NCBI RefSeq assembly: GCF_001624695.1
Contig: NZ_JSEP01000007.1
Span: 1-64,000 of the forward strand
Reading direction: 5' to 3'
From: Labrenzia sp. OB1
GTDB lineage: Bacteria > Pseudomonadota > Alphaproteobacteria > Rhizobiales > Stappiaceae
Length of the DNA stretch: 64,000 nt
Part shown: positions 36,227 to 45,612 of the stretch, piece after piece
How positions within the stretch are numbered: position 1 is the first letter of the stretch
Layout of the letters: every line of letters starts with the position of its first letter
The notes under the pieces: generated by a model
The model's input: the letters and a program-made list of their open reading frames with translations, nothing else
What the model was told of the DNA's origin: nothing
Databases searched by the model: none
Program-made: the position numbers and the translations under genes

Positions 36227-36646
36227 ATCCGGAATTTGCCGCCGGAAACGCCTCACGCCCCAATACCCCCGTCCGAGAATGATCCTTCTCTAATTCAACG
36301 GGGCGGGAAAGACAAATGCTGAAATCGGTAAAACCGCCAGGGTGTTTTCGTGAGAAAACTTCCGGCTGCCTTTTCCGGACAGGAGATGTCGGATTCACGC
36401 TTGATCCGCCTGAAGGCCTCCCCTAAGGTGCCGCAAACTGACGGCGTCCTTGCAAGGGACTGAAAGCGATTCCGGATGCGGTTGACCCACTCAGGGAACC
36501 AAGGCCGGAGCTGTCCAGGGCATTTGCAAAAGCATGTTTCGCGGCAGAATGGCTCGCGGCAAGCTTTTTGTATTTGTTTGCTTTCATCTCCCTTACCGCC
36601 GGCACCATCAACCGCCGTCCCGGCACCTGCCAAATGGGGGAGACAC
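36227..36646. other. Divergent intergenic region upstream of DUF2946/PepSY and the cob operon
   Basis: This stretch of 420 bp has no supported gene. It must hold promoters for both sides. A dyad GAGAATGATCCTTCTC (36275-36290; 14 of 16 bases symmetric) lies about 50 bp before the DUF2946 start and could be a metal-regulator site. I looked for a cobalamin riboswitch before the cob operon and did not find its conserved blocks. Confidence 0.45.
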
Positions 36647-36886
36647 ATGTTTCACCGGACCATCCTTGCCGGCCTCGCCGCCGTATCCATTCCCACGTCC
36701 GCCTTCGCTCATGGCGGACATCTGGGCGAGCTTGCGGGCCATTCGCACTGGATCGGTGCCGCGGCGCTGGCCGGAGCGGCTCTCGTTGCTGGCATCATTG
36801 CGCTTCAAGGCCGCAAGAAGAAGCAGGCCGACGAAGCTCCGGAGGCCGAAACGGCCGAGGAAGAGACCGCCGGAGAGACTGCCTGA
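36647..36886 (+). CDS. DUF6732-like small His-containing membrane protein
   Basis: The 79-residue protein has a signal-like start [21 protein letters not shown], then [14 protein letters not shown], a membrane helix ([18 protein letters not shown]) and a charged tail. It resembles DUF6732-type proteins found beside cobalamin genes in Rhodobacterales-like organisms. The His-rich stretch suggests metal, perhaps cobalt, handling. GGGGAG precedes the ATG; its TGA overlaps the cbiX ATG by one base. Confidence 0.7.
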   Translation: MFHRTILAGLAAVSIPTSAFAHGGHLGELAGHSHWIGAAALAGAALVAGIIALQGRKKKQADEAPEAETAEEETAGETA

Positions 36887-38010
36887 TGGCTGACAAACTC
36901 GGGCTGATGATCTGCGGTCACGGCAGCCGCAACAAGGGTGCCGTCAAGCAGTTCGCCCAGCTTGCGAAAGGTCTCAAGGACCGTTTCCCGCACTGGCCGG
37001 TGGAATACGGCTATCTGGAATTTGCCAATCCGGTCATCCATGACGGTTTGAACAAGCTGCGGGAAGCCGGATGCACGCGCGTTCTGGCGGTGCCGGGCAT
37101 GCTGTTTGCCGCTGGTCACGCCAAAAACGACATTCCCTCCGTTCTGAACACCTATCAGGCCAAACATCCGGAGATGACAATCTCCTATGGCCGGGAACTG
37201 GCTGTCGACACGCGCATGGTGAAAGCCGCCGCGGCACGCATTCAGGAAGCCATCGACGCGGCCGACAGTGACGTCCCGCTGCATGAGACGCTGCTGATGG
37301 TGGTGGGGCGCGGAGCCTCCGATCCGGACGCCAATTCCAATGTCTCCAAGATCACGCGAATGCTGTGGGAAGGCTTCGGCTTCGGCTGGGCGGAGACCTG
37401 CTACTCGGGCGTCACCTTCCCGCTGGTCGGCGCCGGCCTGGAGCACGCGGCGAAGCTCGGCTACAAGCGCATCATCGTGTTTCCCTATTTTCTTTTCACC
37501 GGCGTTCTGGTGCAACGGATTTACGGCACGACCGACGAGGTCGCCGCCGGGCATCCCGAGATCGAGTTTCTGAAGGCGGGCTACCTGAACGATCATCCCC
37601 AGGTGATCGACACCATGGCGGACCGGGTGCAGGAAATCCTGCAGGGTGCCAACCTGATGAACTGCCAGTTGTGCAAATACCGCGAACAGGTGCTCGGATT
37701 CGAGGCGGAAGTGGGTCTCGCGCAGGAAAGCCACCACCACCATGTCGAAGGCCTCGGCGCGGAAGCCGAATGCCGGCTTTGCGAGGAAATCTGCACCGGC
37801 GCCTGCGAGAAGCAGGTGCAGGCCGCCGCCCATCACCATCATGATCACCCACACGATCACGGGCACACGCATGAGCACGGGCATGGTCACACACATGATC
37901 ACGACCATGCACATGGGCACGACCACGGCCACCACCACCCTCCTTATCCGCATGCGGACCATCCGCACGGACCGAAGTCGCTGAACCGGCAAGGATCGGG
38001 AAAACCGTGA
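36886..38010 (+). CDS. cbiX: Sirohydrochlorin cobaltochelatase CbiX, long form with His-rich tail
   Basis: The 374-residue protein inserts cobalt into sirohydrochlorin. It has two CbiX/CbiK-type halves, with [10 protein letters not shown] (active-site His12) in the first and [11 protein letters not shown] in the second. After residue 255 comes a long-form tail: CQLC, then [12 protein letters not shown], an Fe-S-type Cys cluster, and finally a stretch of about 45 residues dominated by His-Asp and His-Gly pairs that probably stores cobalt. Its end overlaps cobH as GTGA. The long form points to the cobalt-early route. Confidence 0.9.
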   Translation: MADKLGLMICGHGSRNKGAVKQFAQLAKGLKDRFPHWPVEYGYLEFANPVIHDGLNKLREAGCTRVLAVPGMLFAAGHAKNDIPSVLNTYQAKHPEMTISYGRELAVDTRMVKAAAARIQEAIDAADSDVPLHETLLMVVGRGASDPDANSNVSKITRMLWEGFGFGWAETCYSGVTFPLVGAGLEHAAKLGYKRIIVFPYFLFTGVLVQRIYGTTDEVAAGHPEIEFLKAGYLNDHPQVIDTMADRVQEILQGANLMNCQLCKYREQVLGFEAEVGLAQESHHHHVEGLGAEAECRLCEEICTGACEKQVQAAAHHHHDHPHDHGHTHEHGHGHTHDHDHAHGHDHGHHHPPYPHADHPHGPKSLNRQGSGKP

Positions 38011-38663
38011 ACAGTGAGCCCTGCCAGCCCTACGCCTATGAAAAGGACCCGGCGGCCATTTACCGGCAATCCTTTTCGATCGTACGGGCGGAGGCCGATC
38101 TTTCACACCTTCCCGAGGACCTGCATCCGGTGGCTGTCCGCCTGATCCATGCCTGCGGCATGACGGATTTGCCGCAGGATCTTGCCTGGTCCGATGGCGT
38201 GTCTGCCGCGGCACAGGAGGCCTTCGCGAAGGGGAGCACAGTGCTCTGCGACGTTGAAATGGTTGCGCACGGCATCATCCGCTCCCGCCTGCCGGAAGGC
38301 ACCGATGTCCGGTGCACCTTGAACGACGACGCCGTACCCGGTCTCGCGGCAAAGCTGGGCACGACCCGTTCCGCTGCGGCGGTGGAATTGTGGCGAAGCC
38401 GGCTCGAAGGGGCCGTGGTGGCAATCGGAAATGCGCCGACCGCGCTGTTCCATCTTCTGGAAGCGATTGCAGCAGGCGCTCCGAAGCCGGCGCTCATTCT
38501 CGGGTTCCCCGTCGGATTTGTCGGTGCGGCGGAATCCAAGGACGCGCTGATCGCCAATCCGTTCGGCATTCCCTTTCTGGCCGTCAGAGGCCGCCGGGGC
38601 GGGTCCGCGATGGCCGCTGCCGCAGTCAATGCACTTGCCGCCGGTCTGCCGGAGGAAAAGTGA
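38007..38663 (+). CDS. cobH: Precorrin-8X/cobalt-precorrin-8 methylmutase
   Basis: The 218-residue CobH/CbiC moves a methyl group from C11 to C12 to make (hydrogeno)cobyrinic acid. It has [26 protein letters not shown] with the catalytic His, and [21 protein letters not shown]. It starts with GTG 38007, overlapping the cbiX stop. The context favours cobalt-precorrin-8 as substrate. Confidence 0.92.
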   Translation: MNSEPCQPYAYEKDPAAIYRQSFSIVRAEADLSHLPEDLHPVAVRLIHACGMTDLPQDLAWSDGVSAAAQEAFAKGSTVLCDVEMVAHGIIRSRLPEGTDVRCTLNDDAVPGLAAKLGTTRSAAAVELWRSRLEGAVVAIGNAPTALFHLLEAIAAGAPKPALILGFPVGFVGAAESKDALIANPFGIPFLAVRGRRGGSAMAAAAVNALAAGLPEEK

Positions 38664-38664
38664 G

Positions 38665-38943
38665 ATGGCGGAAGACAATCGGAAAGAGGGGCGGAAACAG
38701 GGGCGGAAACGGGGGCCGGAACAGGGATTGAAATCGCGCGCCGGCAACAAGCCCCTGCGCTCGCTCGGCTTCCTGTCGCAGCCCGGCAGTCAGGCAAAGG
38801 CCGTACCGGGAGCTCCCGGCGAGCCGGAGCACAAACACCACAGATCCCGTGGCTCACGCCCGGTCTCCGTAACTTCCGACGGCAAACCGCAGACGCTTCC
38901 CGTGAAGGCAAAGGTCAAGCCCTACGTGCTGGAGGACAAATGA
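38665..38943 (+). CDS. Small basic protein inside the cob operon, function unknown
   Basis: The 92-residue protein is very basic at its N-terminus (NRKEGRKQGRKRG) and low-complexity in the middle, ending in VKAKVKPYVLEDK. GGAGG lies upstream of ATG 38665, just after the cobH stop, and its own stop overlaps the CobL start as ATGA (38940-38943). That tight packing argues for a real gene. I recognise no domain; RNA or enzyme-complex binding are both possible. Confidence 0.6.
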   Translation: MAEDNRKEGRKQGRKRGPEQGLKSRAGNKPLRSLGFLSQPGSQAKAVPGAPGEPEHKHHRSRGSRPVSVTSDGKPQTLPVKAKVKPYVLEDK

Positions 38944-40139
38944 GTTCGCCATGGCTGACGCTGATCGGTATCGGCGAGGACGGTGTATCGGCGCCGGGCG
39001 CCGCGGAGGCCCTGTCTTCGGCTGACATCGTCTATGGTGGTACCCGCCACCTCGAGCTGGCCGGTCCCCTGAAGGCTGAAAAGAGACCGTGGCCGAGCCC
39101 GTTCTCTTCCGTCTTCGGGGATCTGAAAGCCTGCTCGAACCGCAAGGTTGCCGTGCTCGCGACCGGAGATCCGATGTGGTACGGGATCGGCGCTTCGCTC
39201 CTCAAACACTTCAGTGCGGAAGAGATGACGGTGCTGCCGTCCCTTTCCGCTTTCCAGCTCGCGGCATCCCGCCTCGGCTGGGCGTTGCAGGACACCGAGT
39301 GTCTTTCGGTTCACGGACGCTCTGTCGATCTGCTGCGCGCCGCGCTCTATCCGCGAGCACGCATTCTGGCGCTTACCAGCAACGCGGACACACCGCGCCA
39401 GGTTGCGGATCTTCTTGCCGATGAGGGATACGGCCGGACACGGATGACCGTTCTGGAACATCTTGGCGGAGACAAGGAACGCATCGTCGCGGCGACGGCG
39501 GAAGACTGGTCCGGCGAGATTGCCGACTTCCATACGCTGGCGATCGAGGCCGTTGCAGATCCGGGGCTGCGGCTGCGGGCCCGAACACCGGGCCTCCCCG
39601 ACGAAGCCTTCCGCCATGACGGCAAGATGACCAAGCAGGACATCCGCGCGGTCACGCTCGCCGAACTGAAACCGTTTCCGGGCGCACTCCTTTGGGATAT
39701 CGGCGCCGGCTGCGGATCGATTGCCATCGAGTGGCTGCGCGCGGCGGACCGGACGCGGGCCATCGGACTGGAGCCCCACGCGGAGCGCCGGCAGATGGCG
39801 GCTGAAAACGCCGTTGCTCTCGGGGTGCCGCAGCTTGAACTGAAGGACGCTCAGGCGCCGGAAGGACTGGAGGGCCTGCCGCAACCGGACGCGATCTTCA
39901 TCGGCGGCGGTCTGACCGCACCCGGGATCGTGGAGACGGCCCTCAGTGCGCTCGAACCCGGTGGGCGACTTGTGGCCAACGCCGTCACGCTTGAAAGCGA
40001 GGCTATCCTCATGTCGGCCTATCAAAGCCTTGGCGGCAGTTTGAAAAAACTCTCCGTTCACCGGGCAAGCGCCGTCGGCGGCCTGACCGGCTGGCGCCCT
40101 TCGATGCCGGTCACCCAGTGGAGCCTCAGCAAGACATGA
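38940..40139 (+). CDS. cobL: Precorrin-6Y methyltransferase/decarboxylase (CbiE-CbiT fusion)
   Basis: The 399-residue protein methylates C5 and C15 of the ring and decarboxylates the acetate at C12. The N-terminal CbiE part (1-200) has LTLIGIGEDG and ATGDPMWYGIG, typical of tetrapyrrole methylases. The C-terminal CbiT part has LLWDIGAGCGSIAIEW (SAM motif I) and AIFIGGGLTAPG. Fusion is common. It overlaps both neighbours by ATGA. Confidence 0.93.
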   Translation: MSSPWLTLIGIGEDGVSAPGAAEALSSADIVYGGTRHLELAGPLKAEKRPWPSPFSSVFGDLKACSNRKVAVLATGDPMWYGIGASLLKHFSAEEMTVLPSLSAFQLAASRLGWALQDTECLSVHGRSVDLLRAALYPRARILALTSNADTPRQVADLLADEGYGRTRMTVLEHLGGDKERIVAATAEDWSGEIADFHTLAIEAVADPGLRLRARTPGLPDEAFRHDGKMTKQDIRAVTLAELKPFPGALLWDIGAGCGSIAIEWLRAADRTRAIGLEPHAERRQMAAENAVALGVPQLELKDAQAPEGLEGLPQPDAIFIGGGLTAPGIVETALSALEPGGRLVANAVTLESEAILMSAYQSLGGSLKKLSVHRASAVGGLTGWRPSMPVTQWSLSKT

Positions 40140-40861
40140 GCGGAACCCTTTACGGCATCGGTCTTGGGCCCGGAGATCCGGAGTTGATGACCCTGAAAGC
40201 CCACCGGCTGATTTCCAGCGCGAAGGTGATCGCCTATCCGGCGCCCGACAGCGGCGAAAGCTTCGCCCGCTCGATCGCCGCCGGTGCGCTGCCGTCTGGC
40301 GTGCGCGAGATACCGATCATCGTGCCGATGCGCACCGACCGGTTTCCGGCGCAGCAGATTTACGACCGTGCCGCGAAAGAAATCGCGGCGGTTCTGGAAA
40401 CCGGACAGGATGTGGTCACGCTCTGCGAGGGCGACCCGTTCTTCTACGGCTCCTTCATGTATCTGTTCGAACGCCTCGCTGACAGATTTCCCATCGACAT
40501 CGTGCCCGGCGTCACGTCGCTGACCGCCTGCGCGGCACAGCTCCACCGGCCGCTGACATCGCGAAACGACGTGATGACGGTCATTCCCGGCCCCCTGCCC
40601 GATGCCGAGATCCGCAGCAAGATCGGCCAGGCCCAGGCGGTCGTCATCATGAAGGTCGGCCGCCATCTCGCCCGTCTCAAGGCCCTGCTCACCGAGATGG
40701 ACCTCATCGACAAGGCGGGATATGTGGAACGTGCAAGCTTACCTGAGCAAAAAGTGCATCGCCTCGTTGACCTCGATGCGGAAACCGCCCCCTATTTTTC
40801 CATGATCCTCGTTTACAAGGGAGAAGAAGCGTGGACGCTTCCCCCATCCTATTCGTCCTGA
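40136..40861 (+). CDS. cobI: Precorrin-2/cobalt-precorrin-2 C20-methyltransferase
   Basis: The 241-residue tetrapyrrole methylase (CobI/CbiL) methylates C20. It has LYGIGLGPGDPELMTLKA at the start, VTLCEGDPFFYGSFMYLF in the substrate/SAM cleft, and VPGVTSLTACAA. ATG 40136 overlaps the cobL stop; the end overlaps the CbiG-CobJ start by 31 bp. CobI and CbiL cannot be told apart by motif alone. Confidence 0.92.
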   Translation: MSGTLYGIGLGPGDPELMTLKAHRLISSAKVIAYPAPDSGESFARSIAAGALPSGVREIPIIVPMRTDRFPAQQIYDRAAKEIAAVLETGQDVVTLCEGDPFFYGSFMYLFERLADRFPIDIVPGVTSLTACAAQLHRPLTSRNDVMTVIPGPLPDAEIRSKIGQAQAVVIMKVGRHLARLKALLTEMDLIDKAGYVERASLPEQKVHRLVDLDAETAPYFSMILVYKGEEAWTLPPSYSS

Positions 40862-42717
40862 ATCAGGCCGGTCTCGACACCGCCCAGGACATTGCAGGCC
40901 GGTTCTCAACCGCGCGCATTCACGGTCTTGCCGGCCGTGTGCCGACGGCTGACACGCAGTTCAACGAGACCGTCGAGCACCTGCAGTTGCTGTTCAAGGC
41001 CGGACATCCGATTGTCGGCTTCTGCGCCAGCGGCATCCTGATCCGCGCCCTTGCGCCGATCCTGTCGGACAAACGCAACGAGCCGCCGGTGATCGCCGTT
41101 TCCGAGGACGGCTCGAGCATCGTGCCGCTGCTCGGCGGCCATCGCGGCGCCAATGAACTGGCACGTCTGCTGGCCAAGGCGCTTGGCGGCCACGCCGCGA
41201 TCACCACCGCCGGCGATACCAAGCTGGGGATCGCCCTCGACGTGCCGCCGGAAGGCTGGCGTCTTGCGAACCCGGACGACGCCAAGCCGGTGATGGCCGA
41301 ACTGCTGTCCGGTGCACCTGTTCGCATCGAGGGCAAGGCGGACTGGCTGAACGCGGCAAAGCTGCTGCAGGCAGAGGATGCCGCCATCACCCTGGCCGCG
41401 ACGGAACACCCCCTTGACGGCAGCCCCACACGGCTCGTCTACAATCCGTTGAAATATGCCGTTGGCGTCGGCTGTGCACGCGGGTGTGCGCCCGAGGAAC
41501 TGATCGGCCTGGTCGAGCGGAACCTTGCCGAGGCGAATATCGCCAAAGGCGCTGTCGCCTGCGTCGCCTCCATTGATCTGAAAGCCGACGAAGCCGCTGT
41601 CACCGCGCTTGCGGAGCATCTTGATGTGCCGCTGCGCGTATTTTCCGCGGTCGAGTTGCAGCGCGAGACGCCACGGCTGAAAAACCCGTCCAATGTGGTG
41701 TTCGCGGAAGTCGGCTGCCATGGCGTTTCCGAAGGGGCGGCCCTTTCGGCTTCCGGCGCCTTCGGAACGCTGACAGTCGAAAAGCAGAAGACCGACAACG
41801 CCACATGCGCCATCGCCCGGTCGCCCAATTTCATCAACGCGGACACTGCCGGCCGCGCGCGCGGCCACCTTTCGGTCATCGGCATCGGACCGGGCAAGGA
41901 CGACTGGCGGACGCCCGAGGCAACCAATCTGCTTGCACAGGCCACCGATGTCGTCGGCTATTCGCTTTATCTGGATATCGTCGAACGGCACATTGGCGGC
42001 AAGACCCTCCACAACTTCCCGCTCGGCGCGGAGGAAGACCGGGTGCGCTTTGCCCTTGAAGAGGCCGGCAAGGGCAAGACTGTCGCGCTGATCTCCTCCG
42101 GGGATGCCGGTATCTATGCGATGGGCACCTTGGTTTACGAGCTGCTCCACCGCGAGGAGGAATTCGGCGGCGTTTCAGACGCGGCAAAACGTGTCAGCAT
42201 CACCAATGCGCCCGGTATTTCCGCCCTGCAGGCCTGTTCGGCCCGCATCGGCGCGCCGCTCGGCCATGATTTCTGCGCCATTTCCCTGTCCGATCTCCTC
42301 ACGCCGTGGGAAGTGATCGAAAAACGCCTGAAGGCGGCCGCCGAAGGCGATTTCGTCATCGCCTTCTACAACCCGGTATCCAGACGCCGCCGAACCCAGT
42401 TGGCGGAAGCGCGCGAGATACTGTTGCAGCACCGGTCCGCCGCCACTCCCGTCATTCTGGGCGTCAATCTGGGGCGGCCCGAGGAAACCCTGCGCGTGAC
42501 AACGCTGGAAGCGCTGAGAGTGGATGACGTCGACATGCTGACCACAGTTCTTGTCGGCTCGTCGAACACCAGGACGGTAATGAAAGGTGACGGCAAGCCC
42601 TTCGTCTATACGCCGCGCGGCTATGCCAAGCGCATCGATGCTCCCAAGGCACTGAAGGACGACACACCTCACTCCACGGATCAGAGCGATCCCCAGCCCC
42701 CGGAAGGCACTCAATGA
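40831..42717 (+). CDS. CbiG-CobJ/CbiH fusion (lactone hydrolase plus C17-methyltransferase)
   Basis: The protein has 628 residues. The CbiG part (1-330) has GFCASGILIRALAP and PLLGGHRGANELARLLA (N-terminal domain), then VGVGCARGCAPEELIGLV (C-terminal domain); CbiG opens the cobalt-precorrin-5A lactone and releases acetaldehyde. The CobJ/CbiH part (from about 348) has LSVIGIGPGKDDWRTPEA, ISSGDAGIYAMGTL and FAFYNPVS-type core (FVIAFYNPVSRRRR) for C17 methylation and ring contraction. GTG 40831 follows GGGAGAAGAAG. CbiG presence marks the cobalt-early route. Confidence 0.9.
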   Translation: MDASPILFVLNQAGLDTAQDIAGRFSTARIHGLAGRVPTADTQFNETVEHLQLLFKAGHPIVGFCASGILIRALAPILSDKRNEPPVIAVSEDGSSIVPLLGGHRGANELARLLAKALGGHAAITTAGDTKLGIALDVPPEGWRLANPDDAKPVMAELLSGAPVRIEGKADWLNAAKLLQAEDAAITLAATEHPLDGSPTRLVYNPLKYAVGVGCARGCAPEELIGLVERNLAEANIAKGAVACVASIDLKADEAAVTALAEHLDVPLRVFSAVELQRETPRLKNPSNVVFAEVGCHGVSEGAALSASGAFGTLTVEKQKTDNATCAIARSPNFINADTAGRARGHLSVIGIGPGKDDWRTPEATNLLAQATDVVGYSLYLDIVERHIGGKTLHNFPLGAEEDRVRFALEEAGKGKTVALISSGDAGIYAMGTLVYELLHREEEFGGVSDAAKRVSITNAPGISALQACSARIGAPLGHDFCAISLSDLLTPWEVIEKRLKAAAEGDFVIAFYNPVSRRRRTQLAEAREILLQHRSAATPVILGVNLGRPEETLRVTTLEALRVDDVDMLTTVLVGSSNTRTVMKGDGKPFVYTPRGYAKRIDAPKALKDDTPHSTDQSDPQPPEGTQ

Positions 42718-43487
42718 CCGTTCATTTCATCGGCGCGGGACCGGGTGATCCGGAGCTCATCACCGTAAGGGGCCTCAGGCTCATCCAGTCCTGCCCTGTC
42801 TGTCTTTATGCCGGATCTCTGGTGCCGGAACAGATCGTCGCCGCGGCCCCGGACGGCGCGCGTGTGGTCGACACCGCACCGATGACACTGGACGAGATCA
42901 TCGGCGAGATCGAAACCGCCCACGCGCAAGGACAGGACGTCGCCCGGGTCCATTCCGGCGATCCGTCCATCTATGGCGCCACGGCGGAGCAGATGCGCCG
43001 GCTGGATGCGCTGGGGATCGGCTACGACGTCACACCCGGCGTTCCGGCGTTCGCAGCCGCCGCCGCCGCGCTCAAAACCGAGCTGACCATTCCGGAAGTC
43101 GCCCAGACGATCATCGTCACCCGCACGGCCATGCAGTCCTCTGCCATGCCCAACAACGAGGATCTGGACACACTTGGCAAAAGCGGTGCGACCCTCGCCA
43201 TTCACCTGTCGATCCGCAACCTGCGCGAGGTCGAGCGCCAGCTCGTGCCGCATTACGGGCCGGACTGTCCGGTGATCGTCGCTTACCGGGTCGGCTGGCC
43301 GGACCAGGCCTTCATCCACGGCACGCTCTCGACAATCGCCGGCCTGGTGCGCGCCTCGAAGATCACCCGCACCGCGCTGATCTTCGTGGGCCACGCTCTC
43401 AAGCCGGGCGAGGACTTCCGCGACAGCGCGCTTTACGATGCCGACCACGTGCACGTGCTCCGGCCGAAAAAGAAGGCGAAGGGGTGA
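42714..43487 (+). CDS. cobM: Precorrin-4/cobalt-precorrin-4 C11-methyltransferase
   Basis: The 257-residue CobM/CbiF methylates C11. It has VHFIGAGPGDPELITVRG at the start, CPVCLYAGSLVPE, and RVHSGDPSIYGATAEQMRRL, typical of this methylase. It overlaps the preceding stop by ATGA and ends the rightward run that begins at 36647. Confidence 0.93.
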   Translation: MTVHFIGAGPGDPELITVRGLRLIQSCPVCLYAGSLVPEQIVAAAPDGARVVDTAPMTLDEIIGEIETAHAQGQDVARVHSGDPSIYGATAEQMRRLDALGIGYDVTPGVPAFAAAAAALKTELTIPEVAQTIIVTRTAMQSSAMPNNEDLDTLGKSGATLAIHLSIRNLREVERQLVPHYGPDCPVIVAYRVGWPDQAFIHGTLSTIAGLVRASKITRTALIFVGHALKPGEDFRDSALYDADHVHVLRPKKKAKG

Positions 43488-43629
43488 GACCACCCGGCAA
43501 GAACAGACACCTGTTTCGCCGGCCGGCAGTTCAGACGGCCTGATCGAGCCTCACCCCCGCCGTGAACGCATTTGCATTGCAGCATCGGATGCGCCTATCC
43601 TGATCTGATAACATCAGAAAGAGGCAGGC

Positions 43630-44259
43630 ATGAGTGCTGAAAATCCGCTGCTGCAACAGTCGGTCACCCTTGGAGGCGACCCCGACACGATCCGGGACTT
43701 TTACAAGAACTGGTCGGACAGCTACGACAGCGACCTGCTGCTCGACATCGGTTATGTCGCACCGCAGATCACCGCGGAAGCTCTCTGCCGGCGCGTGTCC
43801 GACACGGCGCTTGTCCTCGATGCCGGTTGCGGCACCGGTCTGGTGGGCATCGAACTCATCAAGCGCAAGCCCAACCTGAGCATCGACGGGATCGACCTGA
43901 CACCGGAAATGCTGGAGGCGTCCCGCCGCAAGGAGGTTTACCGCAAGCTGAGCGAAGCGGACATGAGCGGGCGGCTTCAGGATATCGACGACGACACCTA
44001 TGACGGCGTGGTCAGCGCGGGCGTCTTCACCAATGGCCATGTGGGACCCGATGGGATCGATGAACTCATCCGTATCACCAAGCCCGGCGCTCCGGTCGTT
44101 CTGACCGTACGCGACAGCGCCTGGGAGGCCGACGGATTCAAGGACAAGGTCGGCCAACTGGAAGCGGGAGGCCGAACAAAGTCGGTGGAGATCACCCACA
44201 GCCCGTATCACACCAAGGAAGACATCTTCTGTCAGCTTGTCGTGCTGGAGGTCGTTTAG
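43630..44259 (+). CDS. Class I SAM-dependent methyltransferase
   Basis: The 209-residue protein has SAM motif I LDAGCGTGLVGIEL, acidic loop IDGIDLTPEMLEASRRK and late strand PVVLTVRDSAW. It resembles small Methyltransf_11/25-type enzymes and not tetrapyrrole methylases. AGAGGCAGG precedes the ATG. It is 142 bp past cobM, so its link to cobalamin is doubtful. Substrate unknown. Confidence 0.75.
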   Translation: MSAENPLLQQSVTLGGDPDTIRDFYKNWSDSYDSDLLLDIGYVAPQITAEALCRRVSDTALVLDAGCGTGLVGIELIKRKPNLSIDGIDLTPEMLEASRRKEVYRKLSEADMSGRLQDIDDDTYDGVVSAGVFTNGHVGPDGIDELIRITKPGAPVVLTVRDSAWEADGFKDKVGQLEAGGRTKSVEITHSPYHTKEDIFCQLVVLEVV

Positions 44260-44286
44260 GCCGGATCGGGCTGGTGCCGGACCTGC

Positions 44287-45612
44287 TTAACTTGAAGCAG
44301 CCGCGATCACATGCGCGAAGGATCCCATGACCGACCCGCGCCGCAGACCCATGTCTGAAAGCGCCACTCCTTCCGCGTCCTGCGCGCGAAAGAGCCGGTC
44401 CGCGGCCCCTTCGGAGACGATGGACGCATAGTGGAATTCATGCGCCGTCAATGCGCCGTTCCAGGGCAATCCGGCGAGCGGTTCGAGCCTGCGGTAGCCA
44501 AGATGGCGTTTGCGGGTCAGGAAGGAGGTTTCAAGCGGCAGCAGACCGAGCATCTCGTTTCGGATACCGTCAGCGCCGACGAGCCCGGACCCGAGAACCA
44601 TATAGCCTCCGCACTCGCCGTAGATCAGCTTTCCGGCGTCCGCAGCGGACTTCATTCCAGCCCTGAAACGTCCGGCTGCGCTGAGCCGCGCCGCATGAAG
44701 TTCCGGATATCCTCCGGGCAGATAAATCGCGTCCGCATCCGCGGCCGGAGCTTCGTCAGCCAGCGGGGAGAAGACCGAAAGCCCGGCTCCTGCGGAGCGC
44801 CAATACTCCAGAAGATGCGGATAGGCAAAGGCGAACGCAACGTCGCGGGCAATGGCGATCCGCTGTCCGGGCGGCATGGGAAGACAAATACCCTCGCCAT
44901 TCGCGGATGTCAGCCCGCCCGCGACCTCCGCTATCCGCGCGAGATCGACATGCCGCACGCAGAGTTCAGCCGCCCTGTCCAGAAAGGCTTCCAGATCCGG
45001 ATGCTCGCCCGCCTGGACGAGACCCAGATGGCGTTCCGGCAGTATAAGGTCATCGGAGCGCGGCAACGCTCCCAGAACCTCCACCCTCAACGGTTCCAGG
45101 GCGGAGCGCAGCATCTTTTCGTGCCGGGCACTGCCGACCCGGTTGAGGATCACACCCGCAAGGCACACGTCTTTTCTGAAACCGGCAAAGCCGTGGACGA
45201 GGGCCGCGACGGATTGCGCCTGTCTGGCGCAATCGACAACCAGCACCACGGGCACCCCCACAGCCACCGCGAGATCGGCCGCCGAACCGGTGCCGTTGGC
45301 GGCCCCGTCGAAAAGGCCCATGGCCCCCTCCACAAGCAGAAGATCGTGTCCCTGCGCCTGGTGGCGGGCAAGCGTGCGCAGGGTGCTGCCCGTCATCGCC
45401 CAGGCGTCGAGATTGGTGCAGGGACTGCCGCTGGCCGCCTCGTGAAATTTCGGATCGATATAATCAGGGCCGGACTTGGCCGGTACGACGGATCGGCCGG
45501 CGTTTTTCAGCGCCCGCAGAAGCGCAAGCGTCAGCGTCGTCTTGCCGGCTCCGGAGGACGGCGCGGCGACCAGCAGTCCTTTTGCTTCCTTGACGTTCAG
45601 ATTACCCGGCAT
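44287..45612 (-). CDS. cobB: Cobyrinic acid a,c-diamide synthase
   Basis: The 441-residue CobB/CbiA amidates two side chains using glutamine and ATP. It has a Walker-type P-loop in AAPSSGAGKTTLTLAL, VEGAMGLFDG, and a GATase domain with the nucleophile Cys in LIYGECGGYMVLG. The ATG at 45612 is chosen because homology starts at about KEAKGLLVAAPSSG; the frame upstream overlaps cobA and looks like chance. It overlaps the cobA end by 11 bp. Confidence 0.92.
   Translation of the reverse strand: MPGNLNVKEAKGLLVAAPSSGAGKTTLTLALLRALKNAGRSVVPAKSGPDYIDPKFHEAASGSPCTNLDAWAMTGSTLRTLARHQAQGHDLLLVEGAMGLFDGAANGTGSAADLAVAVGVPVVLVVDCARQAQSVAALVHGFAGFRKDVCLAGVILNRVGSARHEKMLRSALEPLRVEVLGALPRSDDLILPERHLGLVQAGEHPDLEAFLDRAAELCVRHVDLARIAEVAGGLTSANGEGICLPMPPGQRIAIARDVAFAFAYPHLLEYWRSAGAGLSVFSPLADEAPAADADAIYLPGGYPELHAARLSAAGRFRAGMKSAADAGKLIYGECGGYMVLGSGLVGADGIRNEMLGLLPLETSFLTRKRHLGYRRLEPLAGLPWNGALTAHEFHYASIVSEGAADRLFRAQDAEGVALSDMGLRRGSVMGSFAHVIAAASS

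Noticed and set aside
36257..36646. Cobalamin riboswitch before the cob operon
   Set aside because: I looked on both strands for the conserved core (the run of C followed by GCAACTGT, and GCCACTG) and found only loose fragments such as TCCGGCTGCC.
36805..38214. 469-residue leftward open frame
   Set aside because: It lies opposite cbiX, which is certain; the translation is a mirror of its His codons with no domain.
38922..40061. 379-residue leftward open frame
   Set aside because: It is antisense to cobL; chance frame.
40906..42150. 414-residue leftward open frame
   Set aside because: It is antisense to the CbiG-CobJ fusion and reflects high GC codon structure.
44260..44286. Terminator between the methyltransferase gene and cobB
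   Set aside because: AGGCCGG and CCGGACCT can pair only with a bulge over a loop of about 15 bases, and no U tract follows.
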